A DNA stretch of 64,000 nt from Loigolactobacillus jiayinensis (GTDB lineage: Bacteria > Bacillota > Bacilli > Lactobacillales > Lactobacillaceae). The notes beneath the pieces were generated by a model. It was given only the letters and a program-made list of their open reading frames with translations. It had not been told where the DNA came from and made no database searches. Positions 34,421-44,512 of this stretch are shown piece by piece (the stretch's first letter is position 1; every line of letters begins with the position of its first letter). The position numbers and the translations under genes were made by a program. Location of the stretch: NCBI RefSeq assembly GCF_003946445.1, contig NZ_RHOF01000004.1:32477-96476 (forward strand). Direction: 5' to 3'.

Positions 34421-37087
34421 CTAACCTTTTTTAACATCGTACCAAGTTGGCCCGCTACCATAACCGACCTTCATTGGCACTTCCAACTTAACCGCCGCGT
34501 CCATGACTTGCGGCACCAACTGCTCCAGCGTTGCGATCTCCGCTGCTGGCGCTTCAAAAATAAGTTCATCGTGCACCTGTAATAACATCGTTGCTTGCAA
34601 CTCATGCGCCTGCAAAGCTTTTTGCATGTTCAGCATCGCCACTTTGATGATATCCGCCGCACTACCTTGAATCGGTGTATTCATCGCCGTCCGTTCAGCA
34701 AATGACCGCAAATTAAAGTTCTTCGAATGAATATCAGGCAAATAACGGCGCCGGTGGAACAGCGTTTCAACATAGCCGTATTTCTTAGCTGCCGTCACAA
34801 TATCTTCCATATATTGCTTAACATTAGGGTATTCATGGAAATAACTGTCAATATAGGCCTGTGCTTGCTTCCGGGTAATGCCTAAGTTTTGCGACAAGCC
34901 GTAATCACTGATGCCGTAAACAATTCCAAAGTTAACCGCCTTCGCTTGCCGCCGCATATTGGGTGTCACTTCCGCCGCACTCGCTAAGCCGAAAATCCGC
35001 ATAGCTGTACTGGCGTGAATATCCGCCCCTTCGCTAAAAGCAGCCTGTAAGTTTTTATCATGAGAAATATGCGCCAGCACACGAAGTTCAATTTGCGAAT
35101 AATCGGCGGCAAAAATCTGCCAGCCAGCTTCACGCGGGACAAAAGCTTGTCGAATTTGGCGGCCATCTTCATCCCGCACTGGAATGTTTTGTAAATTGGG
35201 ATCAATCGACGACAAGCGGCCCGTTGCCGTCAACGTCTGCAAATACGTGGTGTGAATTTTGCCGTCGTCAGGATGGATCACTTTAAGCAAGCCATCCACG
35301 TAGGTCGATTGCAGCTTAGTCAAGCCCCGATAATCCAACACGTCACTGGCAATCGGCGCCACGGACTTCAATTGTTCCAAAACCCCCACCGCGGTGGAAT
35401 AGCCCGTTTTCGTCTTCTTGATCACTGGCAAATTCATTTTCTCAAATAAAATTTCACCTAGTTGCTTGGAAGAATTAATGTTAAATTCTTCATCAGCTTC
35501 AGCGTAGATTTTTTTAGTTAACGTGGCGATCCGTTCAGCAAAGTTTTTGCGCAACGTATTCAGCCGCGCTGGATCCACGCGAATACCGGCGATTTCCATT
35601 TGCGCCAAAACAATGGCCAAGGGTAATTCCATTTCCGTGAATAAGCCATCTTGTTCGTTTTCTTCTAGTTGCTGGTCCAATTGTGGCTGCAACTGCTCAA
35701 TGGCTTGCGCTTTTTGCGCTAAATGCTGGAACAAAACTTGTAAGTCCTCAGGCAACGCACGTTTAGCGCCTTTACCGTAGACTTCCTCGTCGGTAGCGAC
35801 CTCACGATATTGGTGCAACTGCGCGATTTTACCGAGATCATTGCCACTGTCGTTAGGGTTCAACAAATAGGACACCAATAACAGGTCGAAGCTGGTGCCA
35901 GCAAGCGTTAAGCCCAGCCGATCTAAGCCAACATAGGTGCGTTTAACGTCAAATACCAACTTAGCCTGCTGCGGATCCGCTAAAAATTTAGCAAACGCAG
36001 GTAACTTCAATAAATCAACGTCAGTGCTAACGTACCACTGCCCCTTTTGGCCAATAACAAAACCCGCAAACGGCGCCGTGTGGTAATTAGTGGCTAACAT
36101 TTCCAAGTAGAACGTTACTGGGCCGGTAAAACTCGCTAAAATCGCTGGCACATCAGCCGCAGTCAACGATTGAAATTCAATTGCAGCGCGGGCTTTTTCC
36201 GTCGCCGGATCAGCTAATTTATTCAAGAACGAATTAAAATCCATTTCAGTATAAAAATCACGTAACGCCGCCACATCACGGCCTTGATAGACCAAGTCAG
36301 CTAGCCCAATGGTCAACGGCGCATCTTGCCGAATCGTCGCTAAGTCTTTGCTTAAAAAGGCCTGCTCACGATCTTCAATCAGATGTTCCTTCATTTTGCT
36401 AGGCTTCAATTGATCCAAATTTTCATAAATACCCTCAACGCTGTCAAATTGCTTCAACAACTTGATCGCCGTTTTTTCGCCGACCTTGGTCACACCCGGA
36501 TAATTATCCGACGTATCACCGGCTAAGCCTTTCATATCAATGATCTGCTGCGGCGTTAATTCTAATTTTTCGGCGACGTGCGCTGGCGTATACGCCTCCA
36601 ACTGATTGACCCCTTTAACCGTAACGTTGACCGTCACTGCCGCCGTAGCCAATTGAGTCAAATCACGATCCCCAGTCACAATATCAACGGTAAAGCCCTT
36701 CGCCGCAGCTTCTTGCGCCAACGTGCCAATAATGTCATCCGCTTCATAATTGACTAACTCGTACGAACAAATACCATAAGCCGCCAACAAATCGCGTAAG
36801 CGCGGTAATTGCTCCGACAACTCACTAGGTGTTTTATCCCGCTGACCCTTATAATCGTCAAATTTGGCCGTCCGAAAAGTCGTCTTACCCGCGTCAAATG
36901 CCACCAGCACATGACTGGGCTCAAAGGTTTTTAGCACAATGTCCAGCATCGTATTGAACGCATAAATAGCGTTGGTGTGCAGGCCATTGTGATTAACAAA
37001 CGTGTTGATTTGTGAATGTAAGGCAAAAAACGCCCGAAAAGCCACGCTATTGCCGTCAATTAGTAATAAATGTTTATCGTCTGCCAT
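34421..37087 (-). CDS. polA: DNA polymerase I
   Basis: 888 residues. The 5'-3' exonuclease domain (about 1-290) shows LLIDGNSVAFRAFFAL, GDRDLTQLA and KGLAGDTSDNYPGV. The middle 3'-5' exonuclease-like domain (about 320-480) lacks the usual Asp-x-Glu (here YLEML), so proofreading is probably lost, as in many Gram-positive Pol I. The polymerase domain has motif A DYSQIELRVLAHIS, motif B RRQAKAVNFGIVYGIS and motif C QVHDELIFE. First gene of polA-mutM-coaE. Confidence 0.97.
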   Translation of the reverse strand: MADDKHLLLIDGNSVAFRAFFALHSQINTFVNHNGLHTNAIYAFNTMLDIVLKTFEPSHVLVAFDAGKTTFRTAKFDDYKGQRDKTPSELSEQLPRLRDLLAAYGICSYELVNYEADDIIGTLAQEAAAKGFTVDIVTGDRDLTQLATAAVTVNVTVKGVNQLEAYTPAHVAEKLELTPQQIIDMKGLAGDTSDNYPGVTKVGEKTAIKLLKQFDSVEGIYENLDQLKPSKMKEHLIEDREQAFLSKDLATIRQDAPLTIGLADLVYQGRDVAALRDFYTEMDFNSFLNKLADPATEKARAAIEFQSLTAADVPAILASFTGPVTFYLEMLATNYHTAPFAGFVIGQKGQWYVSTDVDLLKLPAFAKFLADPQQAKLVFDVKRTYVGLDRLGLTLAGTSFDLLLVSYLLNPNDSGNDLGKIAQLHQYREVATDEEVYGKGAKRALPEDLQVLFQHLAQKAQAIEQLQPQLDQQLEENEQDGLFTEMELPLAIVLAQMEIAGIRVDPARLNTLRKNFAERIATLTKKIYAEADEEFNINSSKQLGEILFEKMNLPVIKKTKTGYSTAVGVLEQLKSVAPIASDVLDYRGLTKLQSTYVDGLLKVIHPDDGKIHTTYLQTLTATGRLSSIDPNLQNIPVRDEDGRQIRQAFVPREAGWQIFAADYSQIELRVLAHISHDKNLQAAFSEGADIHASTAMRIFGLASAAEVTPNMRRQAKAVNFGIVYGISDYGLSQNLGITRKQAQAYIDSYFHEYPNVKQYMEDIVTAAKKYGYVETLFHRRRYLPDIHSKNFNLRSFAERTAMNTPIQGSAADIIKVAMLNMQKALQAHELQATMLLQVHDELIFEAPAAEIATLEQLVPQVMDAAVKLEVPMKVGYGSGPTWYDVKKG

Positions 37088-37179
37088 GTTTTGCTCCTCA
37101 TTAATTCGTTTCGTTCACGCTACCTTATATTCTAACAAAAATCACCGCACTTTGCTGAGTCTGAATTTAAATTTAACGT

Positions 37180-37304
37180 GTAGCACGCGACTTGAACTTG
37201 CCGCACTTTGGCTTAGTTCAATCGACAACGAGAAGCACGCACTGTTTAGTAGATAAGTGCTAGTTGCTGATACTTGCTAAACAGTGTTGTTAAGAACGGG
37301 TTAT
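37180..37304 (+). repeat. About 125-160 bp structured repeat, family C, copy 1
   Basis: It shares with the reverse complement of 37820-37980 the strings GCGACTTGAACT, AGTTCAATCGACAACG and ATAAGTGCTA, and ends TTAAGAACG. TTGAACT / AGTTCAA and TGTTTAGTA / TGCTAAACA can pair. Noncoding, between polA and the yccA-like gene. Outer boundaries are uncertain. Confidence 0.7.
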
Positions 37305-37351
37305 AGCGTTTTATATCACACGTTTAAGCGATAATGCTCGGCAATAAAAAT

Positions 37352-38059
37352 AAGACTGCAACATAATTTCACTGGTTCTTCCTGAAGTTGGGCTGTAGGC
37401 AGAGTTAGTTTGGTTCCATTCCGTTGCCAGTGGACGGAACGAGTGGCGCGTTGGCGAGCTAATTTTCCCTAGATAAAAACAAAAGCAGGCGGGAAAATGG
37501 ATCTCGCCAGCCACGCATAGTTCTAAATGGCACAGACCACCATTAAGAACTATCGACACATCTGGCCCACTGGCGACTCCATTCCAGCAGGCAACTGTTG
37601 AACGTTTAACTATTGATTGTTTAAGTGGCAAAGTTAGTGGAATCAGAACGTAAAACACCGATAAAACAGTTAGAAAACTGTTTTATCGGTGTTTTTATGC
37701 GCATACAACCTACTTTAAAACTACGAATCACAAACAGCTGTCAGGTAGTCCTAATTGAGCTATCTAAATGTTTAACCTAATTCACAAAATAATGCTCAAA
37801 CGCTGCTAAGGTGAAATGGAGGCGCTGACGTTATCACTGTCGCTCGTTCTTCCCAACATTGTCTGACAAGTATTGAATTTAGCACTTATTTGCCAAACAG
37901 AACGTACTTCCCGTTGTCGATTGAACTACGGCACAGACCCGCCGAGTTCAAGTCGCACGCGTTCCATACGCCAGCGCCGGAATGGAACCTAACTAACCCT
38001 GCCTACGAGTTAATAGGACAGCCATACTTCACAAGCGCATTTTACTTATGACACACGCT
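37352..38059 (+). repeat. Large structured repeat, family B, copy 1 (with inserted family C element)
   Basis: It aligns over its length with 52102-52644 at roughly 80-85 percent by eye, apart from a 161-bp insertion at 37820-37980. Shared landmarks include GTGGACGGAACGAGTGGCG, GGATCTCGCCAGCCACGCAT, an internal hairpin at 37653-37694, TATGCGCATA and CCTACGAGTTAATA. Ends resemble inverted repeats (AAGACTGCAACATAA on the left, TTACTTATGACACACGCT on the right). Confidence 0.85.
37820..37980 (-). mobile_element. MITE-like insertion, family C, copy 2
   Basis: 161 bases interrupt copy 1 of the large repeat exactly where the other copy is continuous. The ends are inverted (GGCGCTG at 37821, CAGCGCC at 37972) and AATGG flanks both sides (37815-37819 and 37981-37985), consistent with a 5-bp target duplication. 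Its reverse complement matches 37180-37304. No coding capacity. Confidence 0.7.
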
Positions 38060-38069
38060 CTGATTATTT

Positions 38070-38777
38070 TTAATCGTTACTGCTGCCACCGATACCGAAA
38101 ATCCGTAAGAAGAACAGGAACAAGTTAATGAAATCAAGGTACAACTGTAAGGCACCCATGATCGCCAACCCATTTAAGTCGGTTCGGCCAACATTTTGCG
38201 TATACATTAATTTGATTCGTTGGCTATCCCAAGCGGTCAAACCAATGAAAATGATCACACCGATAAAGGAAAAGATGTAATCGACCATTGGATTGCGCAA
38301 GAAGATGTTAACTAACGTGGCCACCAATAACCCAATCAACGCGGCAAACGCCATCTGGCCAATGCCGGCTAGGCTCCGTTTGGTCAGCGAACCATACAGC
38401 GCCATTGCGCCAAAGGTTGCCGTCGCCGCCACAAATGCAGTGGTGATATTGGCAACACTGTAATAGGACAAGGTCAAGGCCAGCGTCAGGCCATTGACCA
38501 CCGCAAACGCCATGAATAGAACAAAGGACAATGCACCGCCACGGCTGGCCTTAAAGCTAGTCCCCATTACGAAGGCTAATTCAAGAAAAATCAGCGCATA
38601 TAACATTAGCGGATTATTCCCGATCAAAGTCGCAAATTGCACCCGATAAATCGTTAGTGCTAAAAATGAAACTAAAGCAGAAACGGCCACGCCTAGGCTC
38701 ATGTAGCCATAAACTTTGGTCAAATATTGGCCGAGACTGGCTTCATTAACAATCACAGTTCTTGGTTGTTCTTGCAT
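38070..38777 (-). CDS. Bax inhibitor-1/YccA-family membrane protein
   Basis: 235 residues, seven membrane helices, with the BI-1 layout: a short cytoplasmic N-terminus (NEASLGQYLTKVYGYMSLGV) and the C-terminal FIGLTAWDSQRIK...GALQLYLDFINLFLFFLRIFG signature. Family members act in pH-gated ion leak or protect membrane proteins from FtsH; the role here is unknown. ATG 38777 follows GAGAGGGAG. The stop lies 11 bases from the end of the large repeat. Confidence 0.92.
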   Translation of the reverse strand: MQEQPRTVIVNEASLGQYLTKVYGYMSLGVAVSALVSFLALTIYRVQFATLIGNNPLMLYALIFLELAFVMGTSFKASRGGALSFVLFMAFAVVNGLTLALTLSYYSVANITTAFVAATATFGAMALYGSLTKRSLAGIGQMAFAALIGLLVATLVNIFLRNPMVDYIFSFIGVIIFIGLTAWDSQRIKLMYTQNVGRTDLNGLAIMGALQLYLDFINLFLFFLRIFGIGGSSND

Positions 38778-38807
38778 TGTATACTCCCTCTCTGAGTGAC
38801 CTCACAC

Positions 38808-39254
38808 TTACTTAGTGGCCGCACCTTTAGGTGGTGCCACTAAAATCACAGCGTCTAATACCCGCTGCTGCTTAACGTTTTCCGCTGCGATCGCGATGGT
38901 CACCAACTCTCGCGCTTGATCCACCCGAATGACGTTAAAACTAAAAGTTAGCGTTGCGCCATGTTGCACCGACCGGATAAAGTTAACTGAAATATTGACG
39001 ATATTACTACCAGGCCCCGGCAAATGCTTGGAAATCGCGCTGGTCATGATCCCCGTTAATAAAATTTGCGGCACCACCGTTTGCTGGTAATCCGTTTGCG
39101 CAGCGTAATCGGTTTGGGTAAATAACGGATTATTATCATTGGTCAACCCAAGGTACAAAAAGATATCACGCTCTTCAATGGCTTGCGTCACCGTTAAGCT
39201 GTCGCCTTCCTTGATTGTCGCCATTGTTTTACCAATTGGGTAAGCTACACTCAT
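38808..39254 (-). CDS. MaoC-like hotdog-fold protein
   Basis: 148 residues. A single hotdog domain of the MaoC dehydratase type: TQAIEERDIFLYLGLTNDNNPLF (about 24-46) with the D/N-N-P string in the place of the catalytic D...H site, then VVPQILLTGIMTSAISKHLPGPGS. The usual catalytic His is not obvious (NNPLF instead of NPIH), so enoyl-CoA hydratase activity is doubtful. It lies between the BI-1 gene and murC, the same direction. Confidence 0.75.
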   Translation of the reverse strand: MSVAYPIGKTMATIKEGDSLTVTQAIEERDIFLYLGLTNDNNPLFTQTDYAAQTDYQQTVVPQILLTGIMTSAISKHLPGPGSNIVNISVNFIRSVQHGATLTFSFNVIRVDQARELVTIAIAAENVKQQRVLDAVILVAPPKGAATK

Positions 39255-39335
39255 CCACTATTCACCATCCCTTAATCAACATTATAACAAATTGTGCGAA
39301 TTCAGCCACTAATTTGTTAGGCGAACACTTTAGCG

Positions 39336-40667
39336 CTAGTTATTCTTCAAACTCGAATCACTTAACAAGGATTCATAAGCTTTTTCATACTTTTGTACAT
39401 CACCGGCACCCATGAAGACCACCACGTCATCGTGGTATTCCAATAATGGTGACATATTGTTCAAATGTAACACCGTGCCGCCTTTAGTAATTTTGGCCCC
39501 TAAATCAGCACTAGAAACTTTACCCTCATGTTCGCGCGCCGAACTGAAAATTTCCGTTAAATAAACCACGTCAGCTAAGCTTAAGCTAGTGGCAAAGTCA
39601 TCCATGTAGGCAATTGTCCGTGAGAACGTATGCGGCTGGAAAACGGCAATAATTTTTTTGTCAGGATATTTCTGCCGGGCCGCATCCAAAGTAGCTTTGA
39701 TTTCAGATGGATGGTGCGCGTAATCGTCAATAATGGTCATATCCGCCATTTTACGTTCGGAAAAACGCCGTTTAACGCCTTGGAACGATAATAATTCTGC
39801 CGCAACTTCTGCATGAGCAATATTTTCCATATGGCTGACAGCGATGACCGCCAAGCTGTTCAAAACGTTATGTTCGCCGAATAAATGGATCACGTAATGG
39901 CCAAGATTTTCGTCATGATAATAAACGTCAAATTCAGAGCCCTTAACTGTCCGCAGAATATGCCGCGCTTGGAAATCATCGCGTTCGCTGGTGCCATAAT
40001 AATAAACCGGCACCTTAGCATTTAACTTGCGCAATTCTGGATCGTCACCCCAAGCGAAGATGCCCTTTTTAACTTGGTTAGCTTCAGTTTGAAAAGCGTC
40101 AAAAACGTCATCAATACCATGATAGTAATCTGGATGGTCAAAGTCGATATTGGTCATGATCATATAATCTGGTGCCTGCGCAAGAAAATGACGCCGGTAT
40201 TCATCAGCTTCAAACACGAAGAATTGCGAGTTTTTGATCCCCTTACCAGTACCATCACCAACTAAAAAGCTAGTTGGCGCAATGCCACCAAGCACATGGG
40301 CTAATAACCCAGTGGTGCTGGTTTTACCATGAGCGCCAGCAACACCAATACTAGTATGGCCCGCCAATAATTCGCCTAACAATTCAGGATAATGGAGAAT
40401 GCGCAAGCCGAGCGCTTTGGCTGCTTGAATTTCAGGATGCGTATCTTCAAAGGAATTTCCGGCGACGATGGTCAAGCCGGCATGAATATTTTCCGCAGCG
40501 AACGGCATCATTTTAACGCCAGCCTTTTCCAGATCACGTTGCGTAAATGTATATTGCTCGATATCTGAACCTTGAACTTGATAGCCTTGGTCATGCAAAA
40601 TCATGGCCAAAGCACTCATGCCTGAACCTTTAATTCCGACAAAATGATAAATCGTCTTGTTATCCAC
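39336..40667 (-). CDS. murC: UDP-N-acetylmuramate-L-alanine ligase
   Basis: 443 residues. It adds L-Ala to UDP-MurNAc in the cytoplasmic steps of peptidoglycan synthesis. Seen: [15 protein letters not shown] at the start, the ATP loop [17 protein letters not shown] (about 106-122), and [22 protein letters not shown] of the C-terminal domain. I choose GTG 40667, nine bases after AAAAAGGGG; the ATG codons upstream (40697) would place that ribosome site within the gene. Downstream of sftA with a 30-base gap, a conserved pair. Confidence 0.96.
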   Translation of the reverse strand: MDNKTIYHFVGIKGSGMSALAMILHDQGYQVQGSDIEQYTFTQRDLEKAGVKMMPFAAENIHAGLTIVAGNSFEDTHPEIQAAKALGLRILHYPELLGELLAGHTSIGVAGAHGKTSTTGLLAHVLGGIAPTSFLVGDGTGKGIKNSQFFVFEADEYRRHFLAQAPDYMIMTNIDFDHPDYYHGIDDVFDAFQTEANQVKKGIFAWGDDPELRKLNAKVPVYYYGTSERDDFQARHILRTVKGSEFDVYYHDENLGHYVIHLFGEHNVLNSLAVIAVSHMENIAHAEVAAELLSFQGVKRRFSERKMADMTIIDDYAHHPSEIKATLDAARQKYPDKKIIAVFQPHTFSRTIAYMDDFATSLSLADVVYLTEIFSSAREHEGKVSSADLGAKITKGGTVLHLNNMSPLLEYHDDVVVFMGAGDVQKYEKAYESLLSDSSLKNN

Positions 40668-40699
40668 TACAAAAATCCCCTTTTTCATCATGATCAACT

Positions 40700-43258
40700 T
40701 TAATTTGCTTGCTTACTCTCTTGATATTTAATTAAATCTTCCGGTGTAAAATAAACATCCCGCGGCTTCGATCCACTAGCTGGTGAAATTAACTTGCGTT
40801 GCTCCAGCGTATCGATCAAATTAGCCGCACGGTTATAACCGATAGAGAACACCCGCTGCAATTTTGAGGTTGAAACTTGCGCTTCATCAGCAATATAGGC
40901 TAGTGCTTCTGGAAACAGCTCATCTTGATTCTCGGTGGCCTCAACTTTTTCCAGCAAGCTATCAGGTTCAAATAAATAATGCGGTGGTAATTGTTGCTTC
41001 ACGAAATCAACAATTGGGTCGATTTCACTTTCCGCATACGTCCCTTGAATCCGAATTGGCTGACTTTGGCCATTGCCTAAATACAGCATGTCACCGCGAC
41101 CTAATAGCCGCTCAGCGCCGCCTTGATCAATAATCGTTCGTGAATCAATTTGACTGGAAACCATAAAGGCGATACGCGTCGGAATGTTATTTTTGATTGT
41201 CCCCGTGACGACATCAACACTAGGCCGCTGCGTTGCCACTAGCAAATGAATGCCAGCTGCCCGCGCCTTTTGGGTGATGCGGACAATATAATCCTGCACT
41301 TCACTGGAAGCAACCATCATCAAATCAGCTAATTCATCAATGATGATAACAATATATGGTATTTTCAAGCCGTATTCCTTGCGCGCGTCCGCTTTCGCAT
41401 TAAATTGCTCCAAATTACGGACACCAGCTGCCGCCAATTTCGTATAACGATTTTCCATTTCATCGACGGCCCACTTCAACGCTGCCGCCGCCGCTTTAGG
41501 ATCTGAAATCACTGGCGATAACAAATGCGGCAAGCCATTATAAGGTGCTAATTCGACAGCTTTAGGATCGATCAGTAACAGTTTGACCTCACTGGGCTTG
41601 GCTTTAAACAAGATCGACAACAACAAACTGTTGATGAAGACACTTTTACCAGAGCCTGTTGCCCCGGCGATCAAGCCATGCGGCATTTTACCTACATTGG
41701 TGATCATCGGTTGACCAAACAAATCGACGCCTAACGCCACGGTCAAAGGTGATTTGCTTTCTTGGAACTTAGCAGATTCCACCACTTCAGACAACATCAC
41801 CGGCCGTGATTTCAAATTAGGAATTTCAATCCCAACGGTCGATTTACCGGGAATTGGCGCTTCGATTCGAATATCTTTGGCCGCTAATGCTAACTTCAAA
41901 TCGTCACTTAGATTGGTGATTTTGCTGACTTTAACGCCACGCGATAAGCTGATTTCAAATTGGGTAACCGCAGGACCAATGCTCCAACGGCTAACCGTCG
42001 CCTGCACGTTAAACGCTTTTAACGTCTCATTTAACGCCACACGCTGTTGCTCGACCCACGCCTTCATTTCACTGCTACTGTCCTTCACCGGCTCCGGCAA
42101 AAGGGAAAATGGCGGCAACTGATAATGCTGATCGTCCAGCGGTGCTTGTTCCTTGATCGTCAATTGCGGCTTTGCATCATGACTGTCGCCAACGGTATTG
42201 GCGGCTTGATGCATCGTCGGTGCCGGCGCCGCTGAAGCAGTTTGAGCCGCTGCCGGTGACGCTGGCTTGATTGGCGCACTAGGTGGCGTATTAGCAACTA
42301 CAGCAGCGACCACATGGCGCCAACTTGGTGTTTCGCTGGTGGCGGCAGTCGTCGTGCTTGCTGCTTCACTATCTATTTCGGCTACGGCAGCAGATTCAGG
42401 GGACACTAAATTAACCGCTTCTGTATCTACTTCAGCGAAATTAGTTGCCGTAGTGCCTTCAGGAGTAGCACTAGATGCTGCTTCAGTACTAGGTTCAACC
42501 TCAGTGCTAGCTTCTGCTACAGCACTAACTTCGTCTGCAGTACTAGCTTCCACTTCAGCACTAACTTCGTCTACAGTACTAGCTTCTACTTCAGTACTAG
42601 CTTCTACTTCAGTACTAGCTTCTACTTCAGTACTAGCTTCGTCTACAGTATTAGCTTCGTCTGCAGTGCTAGCTTCCACTTCAGTATTAGCTTCATCTAC
42701 AGTGCTAGCCTCAATCTCAGTACTAGCTTCTGCTACAGCACTACTGGCTTCAGCCTCAGTACTAGCTTCTACTTCAGCGCTAGCTTCAGTGCTGGTGCGC
42801 TCCCCTACTGCCACTGACTGGCTAGGATTAGTCACCGCTGCCGCATCGCTACTAGCTGCGGTTGCAGTTACTGCCAGCGTACTTTCTGGTTCGGTAGCAA
42901 GCAAAAAGGTTGGCGCCGCCGCAACTTCAGGTGCCGCCACTGTTTCAACCGGCGCCGCTGTGCTAAATAGTAAGTAACTATCCGTTGTTTTCGCTAGCGC
43001 TTGCACACGCTGTGCTAAACGCAGCTCCTCATCACTAGATTGGCGTGGCTGTTGCGGCTGTGGAATATACTTCGGTGTAAAACGATGCGTGTCAACTGTT
43101 GGTCGCTGGACTGGATGCGCTTGTGCTGCACGGCGTTTTGGTGCCACTACTGGCCTTGGTGCTGCAGCTACCCGCGCCGTTTGTTGCCGCTGGGGTACCT
43201 TAACTGAGCTAGCTTTTTGCTGGCGCCGTAAAAAAACAGGTCCATCATAATGTTCCAC
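40700..43258 (-). CDS. sftA: Soluble FtsK/SpoIIIE-family DNA translocase (SftA-like)
   Basis: 852 residues without membrane segments, unlike FtsK/SpoIIIE, and adjacent to murC as B. subtilis sftA is. A basic N-terminus (1-70) is followed by a low-complexity repeat region of [12 protein letters not shown] units (about 156-262). The FtsK motor comes next: beta domain from about 415, Walker A GATGSGKS (532-539), Walker [13 protein letters not shown] (about 563-575), and a C-terminal gamma winged helix ([20 protein letters not shown] to the end) that reads oriented DNA sites. It should clear chromosomes from the division septum. Confidence 0.93.
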   Translation of the reverse strand: MEHYDGPVFLRRQQKASSVKVPQRQQTARVAAAPRPVVAPKRRAAQAHPVQRPTVDTHRFTPKYIPQPQQPRQSSDEELRLAQRVQALAKTTDSYLLFSTAAPVETVAAPEVAAAPTFLLATEPESTLAVTATAASSDAAAVTNPSQSVAVGERTSTEASAEVEASTEAEASSAVAEASTEIEASTVDEANTEVEASTADEANTVDEASTEVEASTEVEASTEVEASTVDEVSAEVEASTADEVSAVAEASTEVEPSTEAASSATPEGTTATNFAEVDTEAVNLVSPESAAVAEIDSEAASTTTAATSETPSWRHVVAAVVANTPPSAPIKPASPAAAQTASAAPAPTMHQAANTVGDSHDAKPQLTIKEQAPLDDQHYQLPPFSLLPEPVKDSSSEMKAWVEQQRVALNETLKAFNVQATVSRWSIGPAVTQFEISLSRGVKVSKITNLSDDLKLALAAKDIRIEAPIPGKSTVGIEIPNLKSRPVMLSEVVESAKFQESKSPLTVALGVDLFGQPMITNVGKMPHGLIAGATGSGKSVFINSLLLSILFKAKPSEVKLLLIDPKAVELAPYNGLPHLLSPVISDPKAAAAALKWAVDEMENRYTKLAAAGVRNLEQFNAKADARKEYGLKIPYIVIIIDELADLMMVASSEVQDYIVRITQKARAAGIHLLVATQRPSVDVVTGTIKNNIPTRIAFMVSSQIDSRTIIDQGGAERLLGRGDMLYLGNGQSQPIRIQGTYAESEIDPIVDFVKQQLPPHYLFEPDSLLEKVEATENQDELFPEALAYIADEAQVSTSKLQRVFSIGYNRAANLIDTLEQRKLISPASGSKPRDVYFTPEDLIKYQESKQAN
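42473..42793 (-). repeat. 18-bp coding repeat tract inside sftA
   Basis: Imperfect 18-base units encode six-residue blocks of the EVEAST / VDEAST / ADEANT type about 15 times. Three consecutive EVEAST units (residues 211-228) are nearly identical at the DNA level, a substrate for slippage; repeat number may vary between strains. Confidence 0.85.
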
Positions 43259-43323
43259 ACAACTACCCCTTTCTTCTATGTAGCGACGTGCCTAATTGTA
43301 CGCACGTCATTAAGTCAGTCACG

Positions 43324-43980
43324 TTATTCTGCCGCATTTTGTGCCGCAACCACTTTGGCTGCTTGGTCAAAATCAAATGGCGTTCCCGCTGGGATGTCTG
43401 CAGGCATCACTAAAATGCCATGTTTTTTAGGTGCATTGGGTAAAGCTAACTCACGAGCAGCACTGATCATGCCGTCACTGGTCACACCACGTAAGGCACC
43501 AGGCCAGATAATCTGCCCGTTCGGCATCATCGCGCCAACTTTGGCGACAACCACTTTTTGACCTTGAGCAACGTTGGGTGCGCCGCAGACGATCTGCAAC
43601 GTTTGGCCATGATCCACGTCAACTTCAGTGACACTCAAATGATCAGAATCAGGATGTGGCGTCAACGTTTTAACGTAACCAATGACAAATTTAGGACTTA
43701 GATCCGCAGCTAAATCAGCAGCAAAACCATTAGTCGTCAATAATTGATTCAACTGACTCACTTGCGCGCCACTCAAGAAAACTTGGCCGTTACCGGTTAA
43801 ACCAGGTAAATATTGGCTAATATGAAAAATATTATAGCCTAACGTTTGGTCCGTTGTTTCATCATAAATGCGCACCACATCGCCTTGTTGCTTGGTAGCC
43901 TGATTATTAGCCGTATCTGCGGCGGTGATTAAAATTAACGTATCAGCAAAAGCTGCCGAATTCAAACTTGAAATTAACAT
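43324..43980 (-). CDS. ytpR: YtpR-family tRNA-binding-domain protein
   Basis: 218 residues from ATG 43980 after GAGAGGAAG. An N-terminal DUF4479 part (about 1-95) precedes an EMAP/tRNA-binding OB domain: VGYVKTLTPHPDSDHLSVTEVD and IVCGAPNVAQGQKVVVAKVGA, as in PheT and MetG extensions. Function unknown; probably binds tRNA or another structured RNA. Same direction as sftA, 65 bases upstream. Confidence 0.9.
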   Translation of the reverse strand: MLISSLNSAAFADTLILITAADTANNQATKQQGDVVRIYDETTDQTLGYNIFHISQYLPGLTGNGQVFLSGAQVSQLNQLLTTNGFAADLAADLSPKFVIGYVKTLTPHPDSDHLSVTEVDVDHGQTLQIVCGAPNVAQGQKVVVAKVGAMMPNGQIIWPGALRGVTSDGMISAARELALPNAPKKHGILVMPADIPAGTPFDFDQAAKVVAAQNAAE

Positions 43981-44007
43981 TGCTCTTCCTCTCACGGTTC
44001 ACTGTCA

Positions 44008-44463
44008 CTAGTTATTTATTTTATGGGTGGCTTGATTGCGCACCACTAACACATCGCCGGTTGCTTCACGGACGATGGTTTCAGCAAACGACCCTAGCAT
44101 AAAACGGTCGATGGCGGTTTGCCCCGATTGGCCGACAATGATCAAAGTCGCCGTCTGGGTGGCTAAAAGCGTCCGCGCACTGCCAGTCAGCATTGCGGTG
44201 GTCACTTTTTCAACCCCAGCGGTCAATGCTTGTTGCTGCGCCGTTGCTAAAACTTGGGTAAAGGTGGCCTGCTCTTTGGCGTGCGCCTGAGCAACTAAGG
44301 CAGCCGTTCCCCCAACTTGCGGTGAATACTCGATCACATGCACTAAATGTAACCCTGCCCGCTCACGTTTAGCAAGCGTGATTGCCTTAGTTAAGGCTGC
44401 AGCTGCCGGTTGGCTACCGTCCAGCCCAACTAAAATGGTTTGATATTGTTGCACCGCTTCCAT
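44008..44463 (-). CDS. Universal stress protein, UspA family
   Basis: 151 residues. ILVGLDGS at the N-terminus and a complete ATP-binding motif GQSGQTAIDRFMLGS (G-x2-G-x9-GS, about 122-136), so this one is expected to bind ATP, unlike the protein at 719, where the first Gly is replaced. It lies upstream of ytpR and divergent from the small protein gene at 44513. Confidence 0.92.
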   Translation of the reverse strand: MEAVQQYQTILVGLDGSQPAAAALTKAITLAKRERAGLHLVHVIEYSPQVGGTAALVAQAHAKEQATFTQVLATAQQQALTAGVEKVTTAMLTGSARTLLATQTATLIIVGQSGQTAIDRFMLGSFAETIVREATGDVLVVRNQATHKINN

Positions 44464-44512
44464 CTCCAGCCTATAATTTGACTAAATCCCAAAAATCAAC
44501 GGAGGTTCATTT

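Noticed and set aside
37311..37658. 115-codon reverse-strand open frame in the polA-yccA gap
   Set aside because: It lies wholly inside repeat copy 1. The other copy does not keep the frame, and the paired arms explain the sequence better than coding.
42267..42977. 236-codon plus-strand open frame rich in Ala, Ser, Thr and Val
   Set aside because: It is the antisense of the sftA repeat tract; low complexity on one strand keeps the other open. No ribosome site.
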